A stretch of DNA of 64,000 nt from Pirellulales bacterium (GCA_022844125.1 JALHMI010000006.1:248001-312000); one strand, 5' to 3'; positions 35,601 to 43,550 are shown, counted from the first letter of the stretch. Notes: generated from the letters alone by a model not told the origin. Numbers and translations are program-made.

Positions 35601-36190
35601 CTGTACTGATCACTCCGCATGCTGGGGCGATCATCGAAGACTTCCGGCGCGGCATAGATCGGCGTCAGGCCGCCCATCATCGAGGCGGTGGCGTCGTGCT
35701 GCAAATCTTTCACTAACCCGAAGTCCGCGACTTTGACGTGCCCGCCCACGAGCAACAGGTTTTCGGGCTTCACGTCCAGATGCTGGAGCGAGAAGCTTTC
35801 ATTCATATAGTCGAGAGCGTCGGCAGCATCCCGCAAGTAGCGCAATAGTTCGTCGCGAGGAATGCCTTCACAGCCTTCCTGCCGAACCTGTTCATAACGA
35901 TCCTTGAGACTCATGTCCGCAAGTTCGGTGACGATCACCAACTGGCCGTCGACGATCTCGAATCGCTCGAGCGAGAGTAGAAACGGATGCCGTACACCTT
36001 TGATGCGGTCGAGGGCCTTGAGCTCACGCGTCGCCCGGGCATCGTCGAAGTATCCGTAGACGAACTTGATTGCCTTGCTCAACCCACCGGGCGCTTGCGC
36101 ACTCCAGACTTCACCGTAACCCCCCACGCCGATACGTTGTTTCACAACGTATCCGGGAATCGGTTCGCGAATTTGGGTTTTGTTCGACAT
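32597..36190 (-). CDS. Ser/Thr protein kinase fused to a tubulin/FtsZ-like GTPase domain
   Basis: The 1197-aa protein opens with a kinase domain: G-loop GVGGYG (21-26), lysine K42 in AIKF, catalytic H137-L-D139-V-K141 with N144, and D156-F-G. An activation loop ends APEVF. The linker (about 270-355) is Pro/Ser/Thr/Arg-rich. Residues 358-530 look like the tubulin-like (Tub_2) domain: TLFVGIGGTAGRAL (358-371) as the first nucleotide loop and GGTGGGM (517-523) as the tubulin signature motif. The remaining 650 residues are helical and charged, ending in an Ala/Ser/Thr-rich tail. No membrane helix is seen. It follows the FHA-EAL gene by six bases, so phosphorylation by this kinase and FHA phospho-recognition probably belong to one pathway. 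Kinase call near certain; tubulin-like call strong on motifs only. Confidence 0.9.
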   Translation of the reverse strand: MSNKTQIREPIPGYVVKQRIGVGGYGEVWSAQAPGGLSKAIKFVYGYFDDARATRELKALDRIKGVRHPFLLSLERFEIVDGQLVIVTELADMSLKDRYEQVRQEGCEGIPRDELLRYLRDAADALDYMNESFSLQHLDVKPENLLLVGGHVKVADFGLVKDLQHDATASMMGGLTPIYAAPEVFDDRPSMRSDQYSLAIVYQEMLTGSLPFPGRTPAQLASQHLHAIPKFTGLNANDQATIARALAKEPTARFPNCRSMVDALYGQTINAPRPDPATRKANVDTTPISSADSRTAPNTGREVESPGSQTMVRGEERKSTPLSESRCAAALAHKKLFEPIAELGPLDLTDVATALRPTLFVGIGGTAGRALRRLRRRLADRFGPAASLPAMPMLLLDTDARFLYQMTEGDRATSLADRETLSLPLRGAHDYTTDSRNILGWLSRRWLYNIPRSLQTEGRRPLGRLALVDHAPQVLDKIRAALTTMISPESVAASSKAAHCEFDATRPRVFVVASLSGGTGGGMVLDLAYAARRILADLGCPDDGVSAVLTHSTDRNTSAAELATANAYACLKELQHYREAGYQPGPGGLPAPETGGDLPNVYFVPLGTELSDADYEEATEKLASYLYLSAATPAAAILDGCRASTSAQSAEVSLRGFATASIGTLQTSLPRLAAELLCQGVLDHWRGANQQRRQRGAPPALFAPAKGLTSGEQHAASLALDLTALRTGVGALLDKELGSDAETILARLQSKLDPRLSPAEHTLPMLQGIREVVEPPAVGADGLKIPLPPAHVTIERGLKQLATPYGEAIKDWILRQVDDPQARVGWAATCRDWYAGFLKQLDAEAAEIVKETQQNVSALEQRLRAVATQPAKRGMFGMRRAEQKHASDIDAMLLLLLRLRLQEFTLRCVTKIVRTLIASVTAAGDQIKDLQRELGQSAAAFDADFPWDDEEAPPAANILDEVEDSLAEQLQSRFPELARNIDQRIEAQYLTPHGGLRHVCQKADALRAGLLAALKAEARSQVLAALKDIALAEAVLGQDANDETKTTRLRACQDLARPTTVDCGGSQRMLALVPDGEVSQPLVEALRRRLEPAPTIIPSQEIDLLLCYEQQELSLPHVAERLIAGRDDYTEIASRLHTRVDINWTELPSPTSCAAAKAAADRSAGEFSEPRESAASAAAIASVLSMTQPTPAAQAAT

Positions 36191-36196
36191 GACCAG

Positions 36197-37369
36197 CTAC
36201 CTGGCAGCCTGACGTTCGCGCGGCGGAGTTCGTAAAGCGTGAATGAGCGAAGCCACGGTCTGCGGCGTTCCAAACAGCTTGCCCTGGGCCAGCGTGCAAT
36301 CGAGAGACTGACACACTTTCAGGTCGGTTTCGGTGTCGATGCCCGTGGCGATGACGGCCACGTTCAAGTCCTGGCTGGCCTTGACGATGAGTTGCACTTG
36401 ACGCTGGCGTTCGGGGCTCGAGTGGATGCTGCCGAACAGCGATGGCGCGAGCTTCAAGTAGTCGGGCGCGACGTCCTTGTGCTCGCTGATGCGGGCTTTA
36501 CCGGAAGCATACCCGTCGTAGGCGACCTGGATTTGCACGTCGCGGAGGCAGGCGAGCAGGGCCCGAAAATCGGCTGTCCCGCGCACGGCACTGTCGGGAA
36601 TCTCGACCACGATCTGCCGGCTGCTGCCCACGAAGTTCCGTAGTTGACACAAGTGGCTGATGAGCGCGGGCTCGGCGCTTTCGGCCGCCGTGATCGCCAG
36701 GAGCAACCGGCCGCCGTGAGGCAGGCTGGCGGCCTCTTCGACGGCGAGCCGGCGGAACAACTGCCGCAGGCGGGCCGCGGCCCGGCATTCCACGGCCGGC
36801 ACCAGCGTTTCGCAGCGTGAGCAGGCAGGACCATCGGCACTGACGGCAGCGAGCGCTTCGTAACCAAAGATATCGCTCTTCGACAGATCCAGGATTGGTT
36901 GATAAAGCGTTCGCAAGCAGCGATGCGTCACCACTTCGTGCGTGCGCCGCACCGACAGGATCGTTTCCCATACGGTGTCGCGCTGCGTGCCGCCTTCGGG
37001 CGAGCGAGACATGATCTGCGTGGCGGTTTGGCGCCCCGCGCTGCCTGCTCCGCTGTAGAAAGTCAGCTCGACGTCGGCGACCATCAGCAGATCGCCATCG
37101 TTGAGTACGGCTTCGCTGATCCGCTGTCCGTTCAAGAATGTGCCGTTGGTGCTGCCCAGATCCTTGATCAGGTACTTGCGCCCTTGGCGACTGATGGCGG
37201 CATGCTCGCGTGAAACCTGGTGTGAGTCGACGCGCAAGTCGGTCGAGTCGTTCCGTCCGATCGTGAACGGAAGCGAGGCGAGCGGTGTCTTCTGGGTCGC
37301 GCCGCCCGGCGGATCGTGTTCCAGCCAGGCCGTGCCGACGCTGCTCTCCGGCAGGACTTGCGTTTGCAT
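36197..37369 (-). CDS. FHA domain fused to a degenerate EAL domain
   Basis: The 390-aa protein has an N-terminal FHA domain with the key residues IGRND, VSREHAAI and LGSTNGTFLNG (about 37-82), which bind phosphothreonine. From about residue 155 an EAL-type domain follows: YQPILDL then FGYEALA retains the E-A-L. The EIxE site reads VVEIPDS, the DDFG motif reads AYDGYASG, the lysine block reads LKLAPS without its Asp, and AEGVE reads ATGIDTE. Several metal ligands are therefore lost, and phosphodiesterase activity is unlikely. It may bind cyclic di-GMP or act as a protein adaptor. It is first in the operon with the kinase-tubulin gene. Confidence 0.9.
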   Translation of the reverse strand: MQTQVLPESSVGTAWLEHDPPGGATQKTPLASLPFTIGRNDSTDLRVDSHQVSREHAAISRQGRKYLIKDLGSTNGTFLNGQRISEAVLNDGDLLMVADVELTFYSGAGSAGRQTATQIMSRSPEGGTQRDTVWETILSVRRTHEVVTHRCLRTLYQPILDLSKSDIFGYEALAAVSADGPACSRCETLVPAVECRAAARLRQLFRRLAVEEAASLPHGGRLLLAITAAESAEPALISHLCQLRNFVGSSRQIVVEIPDSAVRGTADFRALLACLRDVQIQVAYDGYASGKARISEHKDVAPDYLKLAPSLFGSIHSSPERQRQVQLIVKASQDLNVAVIATGIDTETDLKVCQSLDCTLAQGKLFGTPQTVASLIHALRTPPRERQAAR

Positions 37370-37594
37370 GGCAATTTCTTAAAGGTGTTCGGGGACCTTG
37401 TGAGACGGGAGCGCTGTGGGCAGCCGCGACCATAGGTTTGGCTGGCCAATCCGCAATTGGATTCCGCTATGGATTCGCATTGAAACCATAGCTCACTTCC
37501 GCCCGCAGAGTCGCCATAAGCTACGTTCTCTGTGGCGAGATTTGCGCGCTCTAAGCGAGTTTCCCGAATCACTTGAAATAGCGAAGCTTCCACG

Positions 37595-39004
37595 ATGCAC
37601 TACTCCTCCGCCTCTCCCACGCTTAAAGTTCTGGTTGTAACGGAAGACCGAGTCCTGCAGCGCCAGTTGTCCGGGTTTTTCGATCTGGTTGGCTATCAGG
37701 TCTTGCAGGCTGCCGAACATGGCGCCGCGCTGGCTGCCGCAGCGGCCGAGCATCCGCAGATTGTGCTACTTGATGCCGAGCTTGCGGCCGCGGGCGATTG
37801 GGAGCTGTGCGGCTTGCTCACCGCCCGCCCGCCGGGCGCCGGGCCGTTCAAATTCCTGCTCGTCGATGAGCCCGACCAACAGCATCTGCACGAAGCGCTC
37901 GAGGCCGGCATCGACGACTTCCTGGTCAAACCCATCGCGTATGGCGAACTGCTTAGCCGACTTCGCGCCGCGGCCCGCGTGCTTGAGTACGATCGTCGCG
38001 TCAGCCATCAGAGCCGCGTCGATCCGCTGACTGGCCTGCTCAGCCGCTCGGCGCTTGCGGGGCATTTCCGCCGACAGCTCGCCGACCACAACGGTGCCTC
38101 GGCCCGCGTGGCCTGCGTAGTGATCGACATCGACTTCTTTTCACGCGTCGGCCGCCAGCAGGGCGCTGCCGCGTCGGACGCCCTTCTTCAAGCGTTTGCC
38201 CAGGAACTGAACCGATTACGAACCGGCTCCGAAGTGCTCGGATGCCTCGGCTCCGATCGGTTCTGTGCAATGCTTCCGGGGGCAACTGAAGCGGCGGCCG
38301 CCGAATGGGCGGAGAACGCCCGCGCGGCGCTCGTCGATTGCGAATTTGATCCACACGGAACTCCAGTCCACGTGACGATCAGCGCCGGCGTGGCCTCCGC
38401 AGAGCCCGCAGAACGAGCGGAGCAACTCATCGATCGGGCAATCCAATCCCTGGCCGGGGCGAAGGCCATGGGCCGCAATTGTGTCTGCCGCTCCAGCGAA
38501 CTCGTGACCGAGCCGAAAGCATTCGGCGCCTCGGAAAAGCTGTTCGAGCTCACCACAGTCCGCGACGTGATGACCCCCTGCACCGTATTTCTGGGCCCAC
38601 AGGAGCCCGTGGCCGAGGCGATCGAACTTCTGGATCGGACGCGGCTCGACGGCATCCCGGTGATCGACAACAAGGGCAAGCTGCTGGGTGTGTGCGAACG
38701 CATCAGCCTGGCTGAACTGGCCGAAACCGATCACGCCGGCAGCGTTCGCGAGGCGATGACTGCCGAGGTACAAACGTTTGCCGAGGACGAAAGCCTGGCT
38801 GCTCTAATGGAGCACTTCACGCGCGACAACAGCTCACTCGTCGTCGTTGTCGATGGCGGCAAGCCGGTCGGGTTCGTGACCTGCAATAGCCTGGTGGCGC
38901 TTTCGCGGCCGGTGAAGAGCCTATTGGCCGAGGCCGAATACAGCGACACCAGCGACTACCTGCTGGTGCCTGACCTCCGGCCGCTGGAAGCGGACAGCGT
39001 GTAA
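37595..39004 (+). CDS. Receiver-degenerate GGDEF-CBS pair signalling protein
   Basis: The 469-aa protein contains a response-regulator receiver domain (about 10-128; phosphoacceptor D60 in IVLLDAEL, K112 in VKPI). A GGDEF-type domain (about 140-300) starts DPLTGL and keeps the metal-loop aspartates in VVIDIDFF. Its signature, however, reads G219-S-D-R-F, so the second Gly and the Glu of GGDEF are changed. Two CBS motifs follow (VRDVMTPCTVF and VREAMTAEVQTF). CBS pairs usually bind adenine nucleotides. The combination suggests an effector that integrates phosphorylation and nucleotide levels rather than an active diguanylate cyclase. It diverges from the FHA-EAL gene across 225 bases and overlaps a 23-base repeat at its stop. 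Confidence 0.9.
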   Translation: MHYSSASPTLKVLVVTEDRVLQRQLSGFFDLVGYQVLQAAEHGAALAAAAAEHPQIVLLDAELAAAGDWELCGLLTARPPGAGPFKFLLVDEPDQQHLHEALEAGIDDFLVKPIAYGELLSRLRAAARVLEYDRRVSHQSRVDPLTGLLSRSALAGHFRRQLADHNGASARVACVVIDIDFFSRVGRQQGAAASDALLQAFAQELNRLRTGSEVLGCLGSDRFCAMLPGATEAAAAEWAENARAALVDCEFDPHGTPVHVTISAGVASAEPAERAEQLIDRAIQSLAGAKAMGRNCVCRSSELVTEPKAFGASEKLFELTTVRDVMTPCTVFLGPQEPVAEAIELLDRTRLDGIPVIDNKGKLLGVCERISLAELAETDHAGSVREAMTAEVQTFAEDESLAALMEHFTRDNSSLVVVVDGGKPVGFVTCNSLVALSRPVKSLLAEAEYSDTSDYLLVPDLRPLEADSV

Positions 39005-39049
39005 CGGTACTACTTGTTGACTACAAACGGCACTACTTGTTGATTACAA
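39004..39049. repeat. Tandem 23-base duplication at the junction of two convergent genes
   Basis: Two adjacent 23-base copies (39004-39026 and 39027-39049) differ at two positions and begin ACGG, followed by the core ACTACTTGTTGA. The second copy encodes the last residues (VVINK) and stop of the minus-strand ATPase gene. The first copy lies just beyond it and starts at the last base of the plus-strand stop codon. It looks like a recent slippage or unequal-crossing duplication. Confidence 0.85.
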
Positions 39050-40355
39050 CGGTGAAGTAGCTGTCCACCACGCGGTCGAAGTATTCCGGCCGCATCTCGA
39101 CCGGCAGATCGTTGTACGCACAATAGTTCCGCACCTGGTTCAAGAGGTCACGCGGGTGGCAGCGCCGCATCGGCCGCTTGCCGGCATAGTGCGTCTTTAC
39201 CAGGTAGTCGACAACCTCCGGACGATAATCGCAGCCAAACTTCTTGGCATACAGCTCGAACAAGCTCTGGAACTCCTCAGGGCTCGGATTGTTGACTTCG
39301 ATCTTGTACGGAATCCGCCGTAGAAACGCCTCGTCCACCAGGTCGCTCGGCTCGAGGTTCGTCGAGAAGATGATGAGTTGCTCAAATGGCACCTGGAACT
39401 TCTTGCCGGTGGACAGAGTCAGGTAGTCCTGTCGAGCTTCCAGCGGAATGATCCACCGATTCAGTAGCTCTGCCGGTTCGATCCGCTGGCGTCCGAAATC
39501 GTCGATCAGCAGGCACCCGCAGTTGCTCTTAAGTTGCAGCGGGGCTTCGCTGACGTTCGCCCGCGGATCGTGCCGGATTTCCAGGGCGTCCAGTGTCAGC
39601 TCGCCACCCACGACGACCGTGGGGCGGCGAATCTTGATCCAGCGTCGGTCGCCGTTCGTCGATCGCAGCAGGCTCCCTTCGCGTTCCTCGATCGCCTCGT
39701 GATAGGCTGTGTCGTAAAGCTTAATGATCTGGCCGTCTTCGATCAGGGCCTGCGGAACCCAGATGTGTTGCCCAAAGCACATCGTGATTCGCTTGGCCAG
39801 GGTGCTTTTGCCATTGCCGGGACTACCGTACAGGAACAGGCCCGCGCCGGAGTTGATCGCCGGGCCGAGTGTTTCGAACAGGTTCGGCTCGACGCAAATG
39901 TCGGAAAACGCCTTGGTCAGTTGCGATCGCTTGGGAGCCTCGGCCCGAATCGTCTGGGCTTCGACCGAGAGCACATAGTCGGCCAGCGGCACCGGCGCGG
40001 GACCGACATAGGCGCAGGTCTCAAAATAGGCCTGGGCTCGAACCCGTCCCTGTTCGGTCAGAGCGTAGCTGTAGTCACTCAGCGCCGCCGAACCGGTGTG
40101 CACGATGACTTGCCGGGTGCGCAGGTCCTTGAATACGGGCTCGAGCAATCCGAACGGCAGGCACAGGGCATCGGCCAGGGCTCGGCCGCTGGCGGTTCCC
40201 GTCAGGCTCAGGTTCTTACAAATCAATGACTCGACAAGCGAGGATGGCAGGCCGGCTTCTTCCAGTGAATGGGGTTCGGCCGGGCGGAATGCGTCGTCCG
40301 AAAGCAGCGAAGCCAGCAGGCTCTCGCGGGTATCGGTCGTGGTGGTGGTCGACAT
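39033..40355 (-). CDS. AAA-type ATPase with N-terminal helical (winged-helix-like) region
   Basis: The 440-aa protein has Walker A GSPGNGKST (177-185), Walker B CLLIDDFG (281-288) and a sensor region LIIFSTNLEPSDLVD. A lid-like C-terminal segment contains RRCHPRDLLNQV. The N-terminal 140 residues look like helical or winged-helix sequence, with TEQGRVRAQAYFE typical of wHTH-associated ATPases. A large insert between the two Walker motifs holds IKIRRPTVVVGGELTLDALE. It has no membrane segment. The family is common and uncharacterised in planctomycetes. It is convergent with the REC-GGDEF-CBS gene and may belong to the same signalling block, but this is only adjacency. Confidence 0.85.
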   Translation of the reverse strand: MSTTTTTDTRESLLASLLSDDAFRPAEPHSLEEAGLPSSLVESLICKNLSLTGTASGRALADALCLPFGLLEPVFKDLRTRQVIVHTGSAALSDYSYALTEQGRVRAQAYFETCAYVGPAPVPLADYVLSVEAQTIRAEAPKRSQLTKAFSDICVEPNLFETLGPAINSGAGLFLYGSPGNGKSTLAKRITMCFGQHIWVPQALIEDGQIIKLYDTAYHEAIEEREGSLLRSTNGDRRWIKIRRPTVVVGGELTLDALEIRHDPRANVSEAPLQLKSNCGCLLIDDFGRQRIEPAELLNRWIIPLEARQDYLTLSTGKKFQVPFEQLIIFSTNLEPSDLVDEAFLRRIPYKIEVNNPSPEEFQSLFELYAKKFGCDYRPEVVDYLVKTHYAGKRPMRRCHPRDLLNQVRNYCAYNDLPVEMRPEYFDRVVDSYFTVVINK

Positions 40356-40674
40356 CGTGGGGCTCCAGGAGTTTGAACCGTCGCGCCAAGGGTTTCGGGA
40401 GCGCTGCCTAACGGTAAATCTAGGTCACTCCAAGACCCTGCCAGGGACGGGCTAAGGTTGACGCGGACCTCGTGTCCAGTTAGTTTTATGCCATGGACGT
40501 TGCATTTTGCGCTTGGCGCGGTTGAGGCCGCGCGTGGCGCCTGCAATCGCACCCTGAGAACCGGGATCGAGGCAAACAGAGACCCGCGGTAGGCCGGTTG
40601 CGAAGGGAGCGCGTCTCCTGCCGCAAGCCGCGCGGCTCTCAGGCGCGCCGGCCAACCCCTAAGGCGTTCTCCCC
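40356..40674 (+). other. Intergenic region and probable structured leader of the metallopeptidase-like surface protein
   Basis: No gene is seen. AACCGG (40559-40564) pairs with CCGGTT (40594-40599), enclosing GGCAAAC and CGGTAGG elements. Further GC-rich complementary stretches lie between 40600 and 40660. It superficially recalls a cyclic di-GMP-I riboswitch, but the conserved middle element and spacing are missing, so no riboswitch is called. Confidence 0.4.
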
Positions 40675-43521
40675 ATGCCACGTCGCAACTGCGTACGAGG
40701 GTCACGCGCCCGGAATTTCGCGTCGGCCACTCTGACTTTCGAGGTTCTCGAAATACGCCGGCCCCTGCATGCCGGGCACGGTGAAGACGAGGAGTGTACG
40801 ATCCCGGCCGCGCTAGAAGCAATTCCCGGTGATGAGGTCCTGCCGCTGGGGGCCGAGCCGCTCAACTCCCTCTCCAGCATCCCGGCTCTGAATAGTCTGC
40901 CCAGTGCTCCGGTCGACATCTACCTGGATTTCGATGGGCACTATGAAGAAGTTTGGGGCTCCTGGGGAAATATCACGACACCCGTTTACTCGCGTGATTC
41001 GGACTTCGGTTCCTTTAGCGACAGCGAGCTTGTGGCGATCCACGACATTTGGGCACAGGTGGCCGAGGACTTTGCTCCGTTCCACGTTAACGTGACGACG
41101 GTCGAACCGCCGAGTTTCGATGACGGCGTTGCGATGCGCGTTTCCATCGGCGGCGCTGGCGACTGGTACGGCAGCACCGTCGGCGGAGTGGGTTATGTCA
41201 ATAACTTCACGAGTTGGATCACCAACACCGTGTACGTGTTTTCAGCAAACCTTTCGGGTGGCAATCCCAAGCGCGTTGCGGAAGCCAGTTCACACGAAAC
41301 CGGTCACGGTTTTGGCCTCGAACATCAAAGCCAGTACAACGCCAGCGGCACGAAAGTCGCCGAGTATTACGCCGGGGCCAACGGCAAGGCGCCCATCATG
41401 GGCAACAGTTACGCGGCCACCCGCGGCCTGTGGTGGAACGGCCCAAACACGAACGGGCCGAATTCGATCCAGGACGACATGGCGCGGATTGCCCGGGCGG
41501 CAAACGGCTTCGGCTACCGGCCGGACGACCACGGCAACACGCCAGGCACAGCGACGCAACTGTCCGGAGCCGGGGGCGAGCTCACGGCCAGTGGCGTGAT
41601 CAGCACGACCAGTGACGCGGACTATTTCAGCTTCGAAACCGGTGCCGGTGAAGTGACACTCACCGTCACCGTCCCGCCCCACAACAATCTCGACGCTCGG
41701 CTTGAGTTGCGTTCGGCTAGCGACGATCTGATCCTGTTCGCGGCGCCTTCGAACAGCTTTGGCGCCACGCTGACGGCCAATCTGCAGGGCGGCAGCTACC
41801 GCGTCGTTGTGAAGTCTCAGGGCAACTATGGCGATGTCGGTCAGTATACGCTAACCACGGACGTGCTGGCCCCCTCAGTCGAAGGCGTCGTGTTTGCCGA
41901 TACCGATCGCGATGGGATGCGCGACGATGGCGAGGCCGGCATCTTCGGGGCGACGGTTTTCGACGACCGCAACGGCAACGGCGTGTGGGATGCGCAGCCG
42001 CAAATCACATTCACGGCGACTGACACGCCGCTGGCGTTTCCCGCAGTAGGCACAGCACGCTCGAAGATCAACATCCAGAATATGCCCGGCTCGATCGTGG
42101 ATCTCAACGTCAGGGTCACGCTCAGCCATCCGAACGTCGGGAATGTGCTCGTGGCCCTGATAGATCCTGCGGGAGTCACCACCACGCTGGTCGCTGATCT
42201 TCCCACCACGGGCACGTCGTTCACCAGCACCGTGTTTGACGATCAGGCGACGGGTTCGATCTACGGTGCGTCGTGGCCATTCACAGGCAGCTTTAAGCCG
42301 CTGGGAGAGCTGGCGCCGTTGATCGGAACGAGCCCCAACGGCGAGTGGCAACTCCTGGTCACGGACCTGACAGGGAGCGCGGCCGGTGTCATTGAGCACT
42401 TCGCCCTGGAAATTACTTCTTCCGTGGCTGAACCAGTTACGACCACGAATCCGTTTGGCCGCTACCTGTTCGCTTTCGCCGGAACGGGCGTGCATCGGAT
42501 TCGGCAGATGCCAGTCAACGGTTACGTCGTTGCAAATCCAAGCGGGGCCGTGCATGAGATCCAGGTCGAAGTTGGTTCGGCCTACACCGAAATGAATTTC
42601 GCCAATGTCACGCCGGGCGTTGTTGGTCGCTCGCTCTTTTATGACGGGTCAAAGTTCGACGGACTGATCCCGGGAATCGATCCGAGTAACGATCTGGCAA
42701 TCGCGACAGACAAGCAGGCCTACCGTGCCGGCAGTGGCCCCGCGACATTTGCCAATATCTCCAGCTATGTGCGCGGGATCAATGGCCTCATGATCGATGC
42801 CTTTGGGCTCGACAGTTCCATCTCGCTCGATGATTTCCAGTTTCGCACCGGCAACGACAGCGACCCTGACAACTGGCAGCCGGCGCCGCTGCCGATCGCG
42901 ATTACCGTGCGAGCCGGGGCAGGTAAGAACGGCTCTGACCGCATCGAGCTCGTCTGGGGTGATGACGCGGTCAAGAACGCGTGGCTGCTCATCACGCTGG
43001 AGGGCAACGATGCCTGGGGCGGATTTAACCGGGGAACAGGACTGGCCGCTTCGGACGTGTTCTATTTCGGCAGCCGGATCGGCGACACGGGTTCGGGGAC
43101 TGAAGAGGCTGCCATCACCAGCGCCGCCGACGAACTGGCGGTCCGGGCCAATCCCGGGATCAATCAAGGCGTGACGAGCATTTACGACTTCGATCGCAAC
43201 GGCGTCGTGAGCGCTGGCGACCAGTTGATCGCGCGAATGAATGCCGGGCTACTGACGAAGATTGATTTTCCAGGTTCCGGAACGCCGCTGGTCGCCAATG
43301 CCGTGGCGTCGGCTCTGGCAATCGCCGATCGTGACGAGCCGGCGAATGCGTTCCCCGTGCGCGAGCAATCTGTGTCGCGGGCTGAAGTCGCGTCGTTCCG
43401 CACGGCTGTCCGCAGCTTGCAAAGCCAGATGCGGCCCGCGATTGACCTGACGTTAGAAGTTGATCAGGACTTCGCGGAATCGGTGATCGGCGACGAGTTG
43501 CTCGACTCGCTGCTTGGCTGA
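40675..43521 (+). CDS. Large secreted zinc-metallopeptidase-like surface protein with PPC, P-like and dockerin-like parts
   Basis: The 948-aa protein begins MPRRNCVRGSRARNF and carries FEVLEIRRPLHAG (22-34), a variant of the planctomycete N-terminal LExRR surface-protein motif. A complete zinc site HExxHxxGxxH occurs at 207-217 (HETGHGFGLEH). Downstream are a pre-peptidase C-terminal-like domain (SDADYFSFETG), an SdrD/B-like segment (VEGVVFADTDRDGMRDDGE, about 400-440), a proprotein-convertase P-like domain (about 450-585), and a dockerin-like calcium motif YDFDRNGVVSAGDQ near residue 840. The mix suggests a cell-surface or secreted protease. The ATG at 40675 fits the surface-motif N-terminus. 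A terminator-like hairpin lies at its end. Confidence 0.88.
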   Translation: MPRRNCVRGSRARNFASATLTFEVLEIRRPLHAGHGEDEECTIPAALEAIPGDEVLPLGAEPLNSLSSIPALNSLPSAPVDIYLDFDGHYEEVWGSWGNITTPVYSRDSDFGSFSDSELVAIHDIWAQVAEDFAPFHVNVTTVEPPSFDDGVAMRVSIGGAGDWYGSTVGGVGYVNNFTSWITNTVYVFSANLSGGNPKRVAEASSHETGHGFGLEHQSQYNASGTKVAEYYAGANGKAPIMGNSYAATRGLWWNGPNTNGPNSIQDDMARIARAANGFGYRPDDHGNTPGTATQLSGAGGELTASGVISTTSDADYFSFETGAGEVTLTVTVPPHNNLDARLELRSASDDLILFAAPSNSFGATLTANLQGGSYRVVVKSQGNYGDVGQYTLTTDVLAPSVEGVVFADTDRDGMRDDGEAGIFGATVFDDRNGNGVWDAQPQITFTATDTPLAFPAVGTARSKINIQNMPGSIVDLNVRVTLSHPNVGNVLVALIDPAGVTTTLVADLPTTGTSFTSTVFDDQATGSIYGASWPFTGSFKPLGELAPLIGTSPNGEWQLLVTDLTGSAAGVIEHFALEITSSVAEPVTTTNPFGRYLFAFAGTGVHRIRQMPVNGYVVANPSGAVHEIQVEVGSAYTEMNFANVTPGVVGRSLFYDGSKFDGLIPGIDPSNDLAIATDKQAYRAGSGPATFANISSYVRGINGLMIDAFGLDSSISLDDFQFRTGNDSDPDNWQPAPLPIAITVRAGAGKNGSDRIELVWGDDAVKNAWLLITLEGNDAWGGFNRGTGLAASDVFYFGSRIGDTGSGTEEAAITSAADELAVRANPGINQGVTSIYDFDRNGVVSAGDQLIARMNAGLLTKIDFPGSGTPLVANAVASALAIADRDEPANAFPVREQSVSRAEVASFRTAVRSLQSQMRPAIDLTLEVDQDFAESVIGDELLDSLLG

Positions 43522-43544
43522 CCGGCGACAATCGCCAGTCTTTT
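43520..43544 (+). terminator. Intrinsic terminator candidate of the surface metallopeptidase gene
   Basis: GGCGA (43524-43528) and TCGCC (43532-43536) pair across a three-base loop. Three further outer pairs (43520-43522 with 43538-43540) flank one mismatch, and TTTT follows at 43541-43544. The hairpin begins inside the stop codon and lies between convergent genes. Confidence 0.55.
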
Positions 43545-43550
43545 CGTAAA

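Noticed and set aside
40559-40599. Cyclic di-GMP-I riboswitch
   Set aside because: Only GGCAAAC and a GGTAGG-like segment are present; the GACGCAAAGCC element and the normal distance between them are absent.
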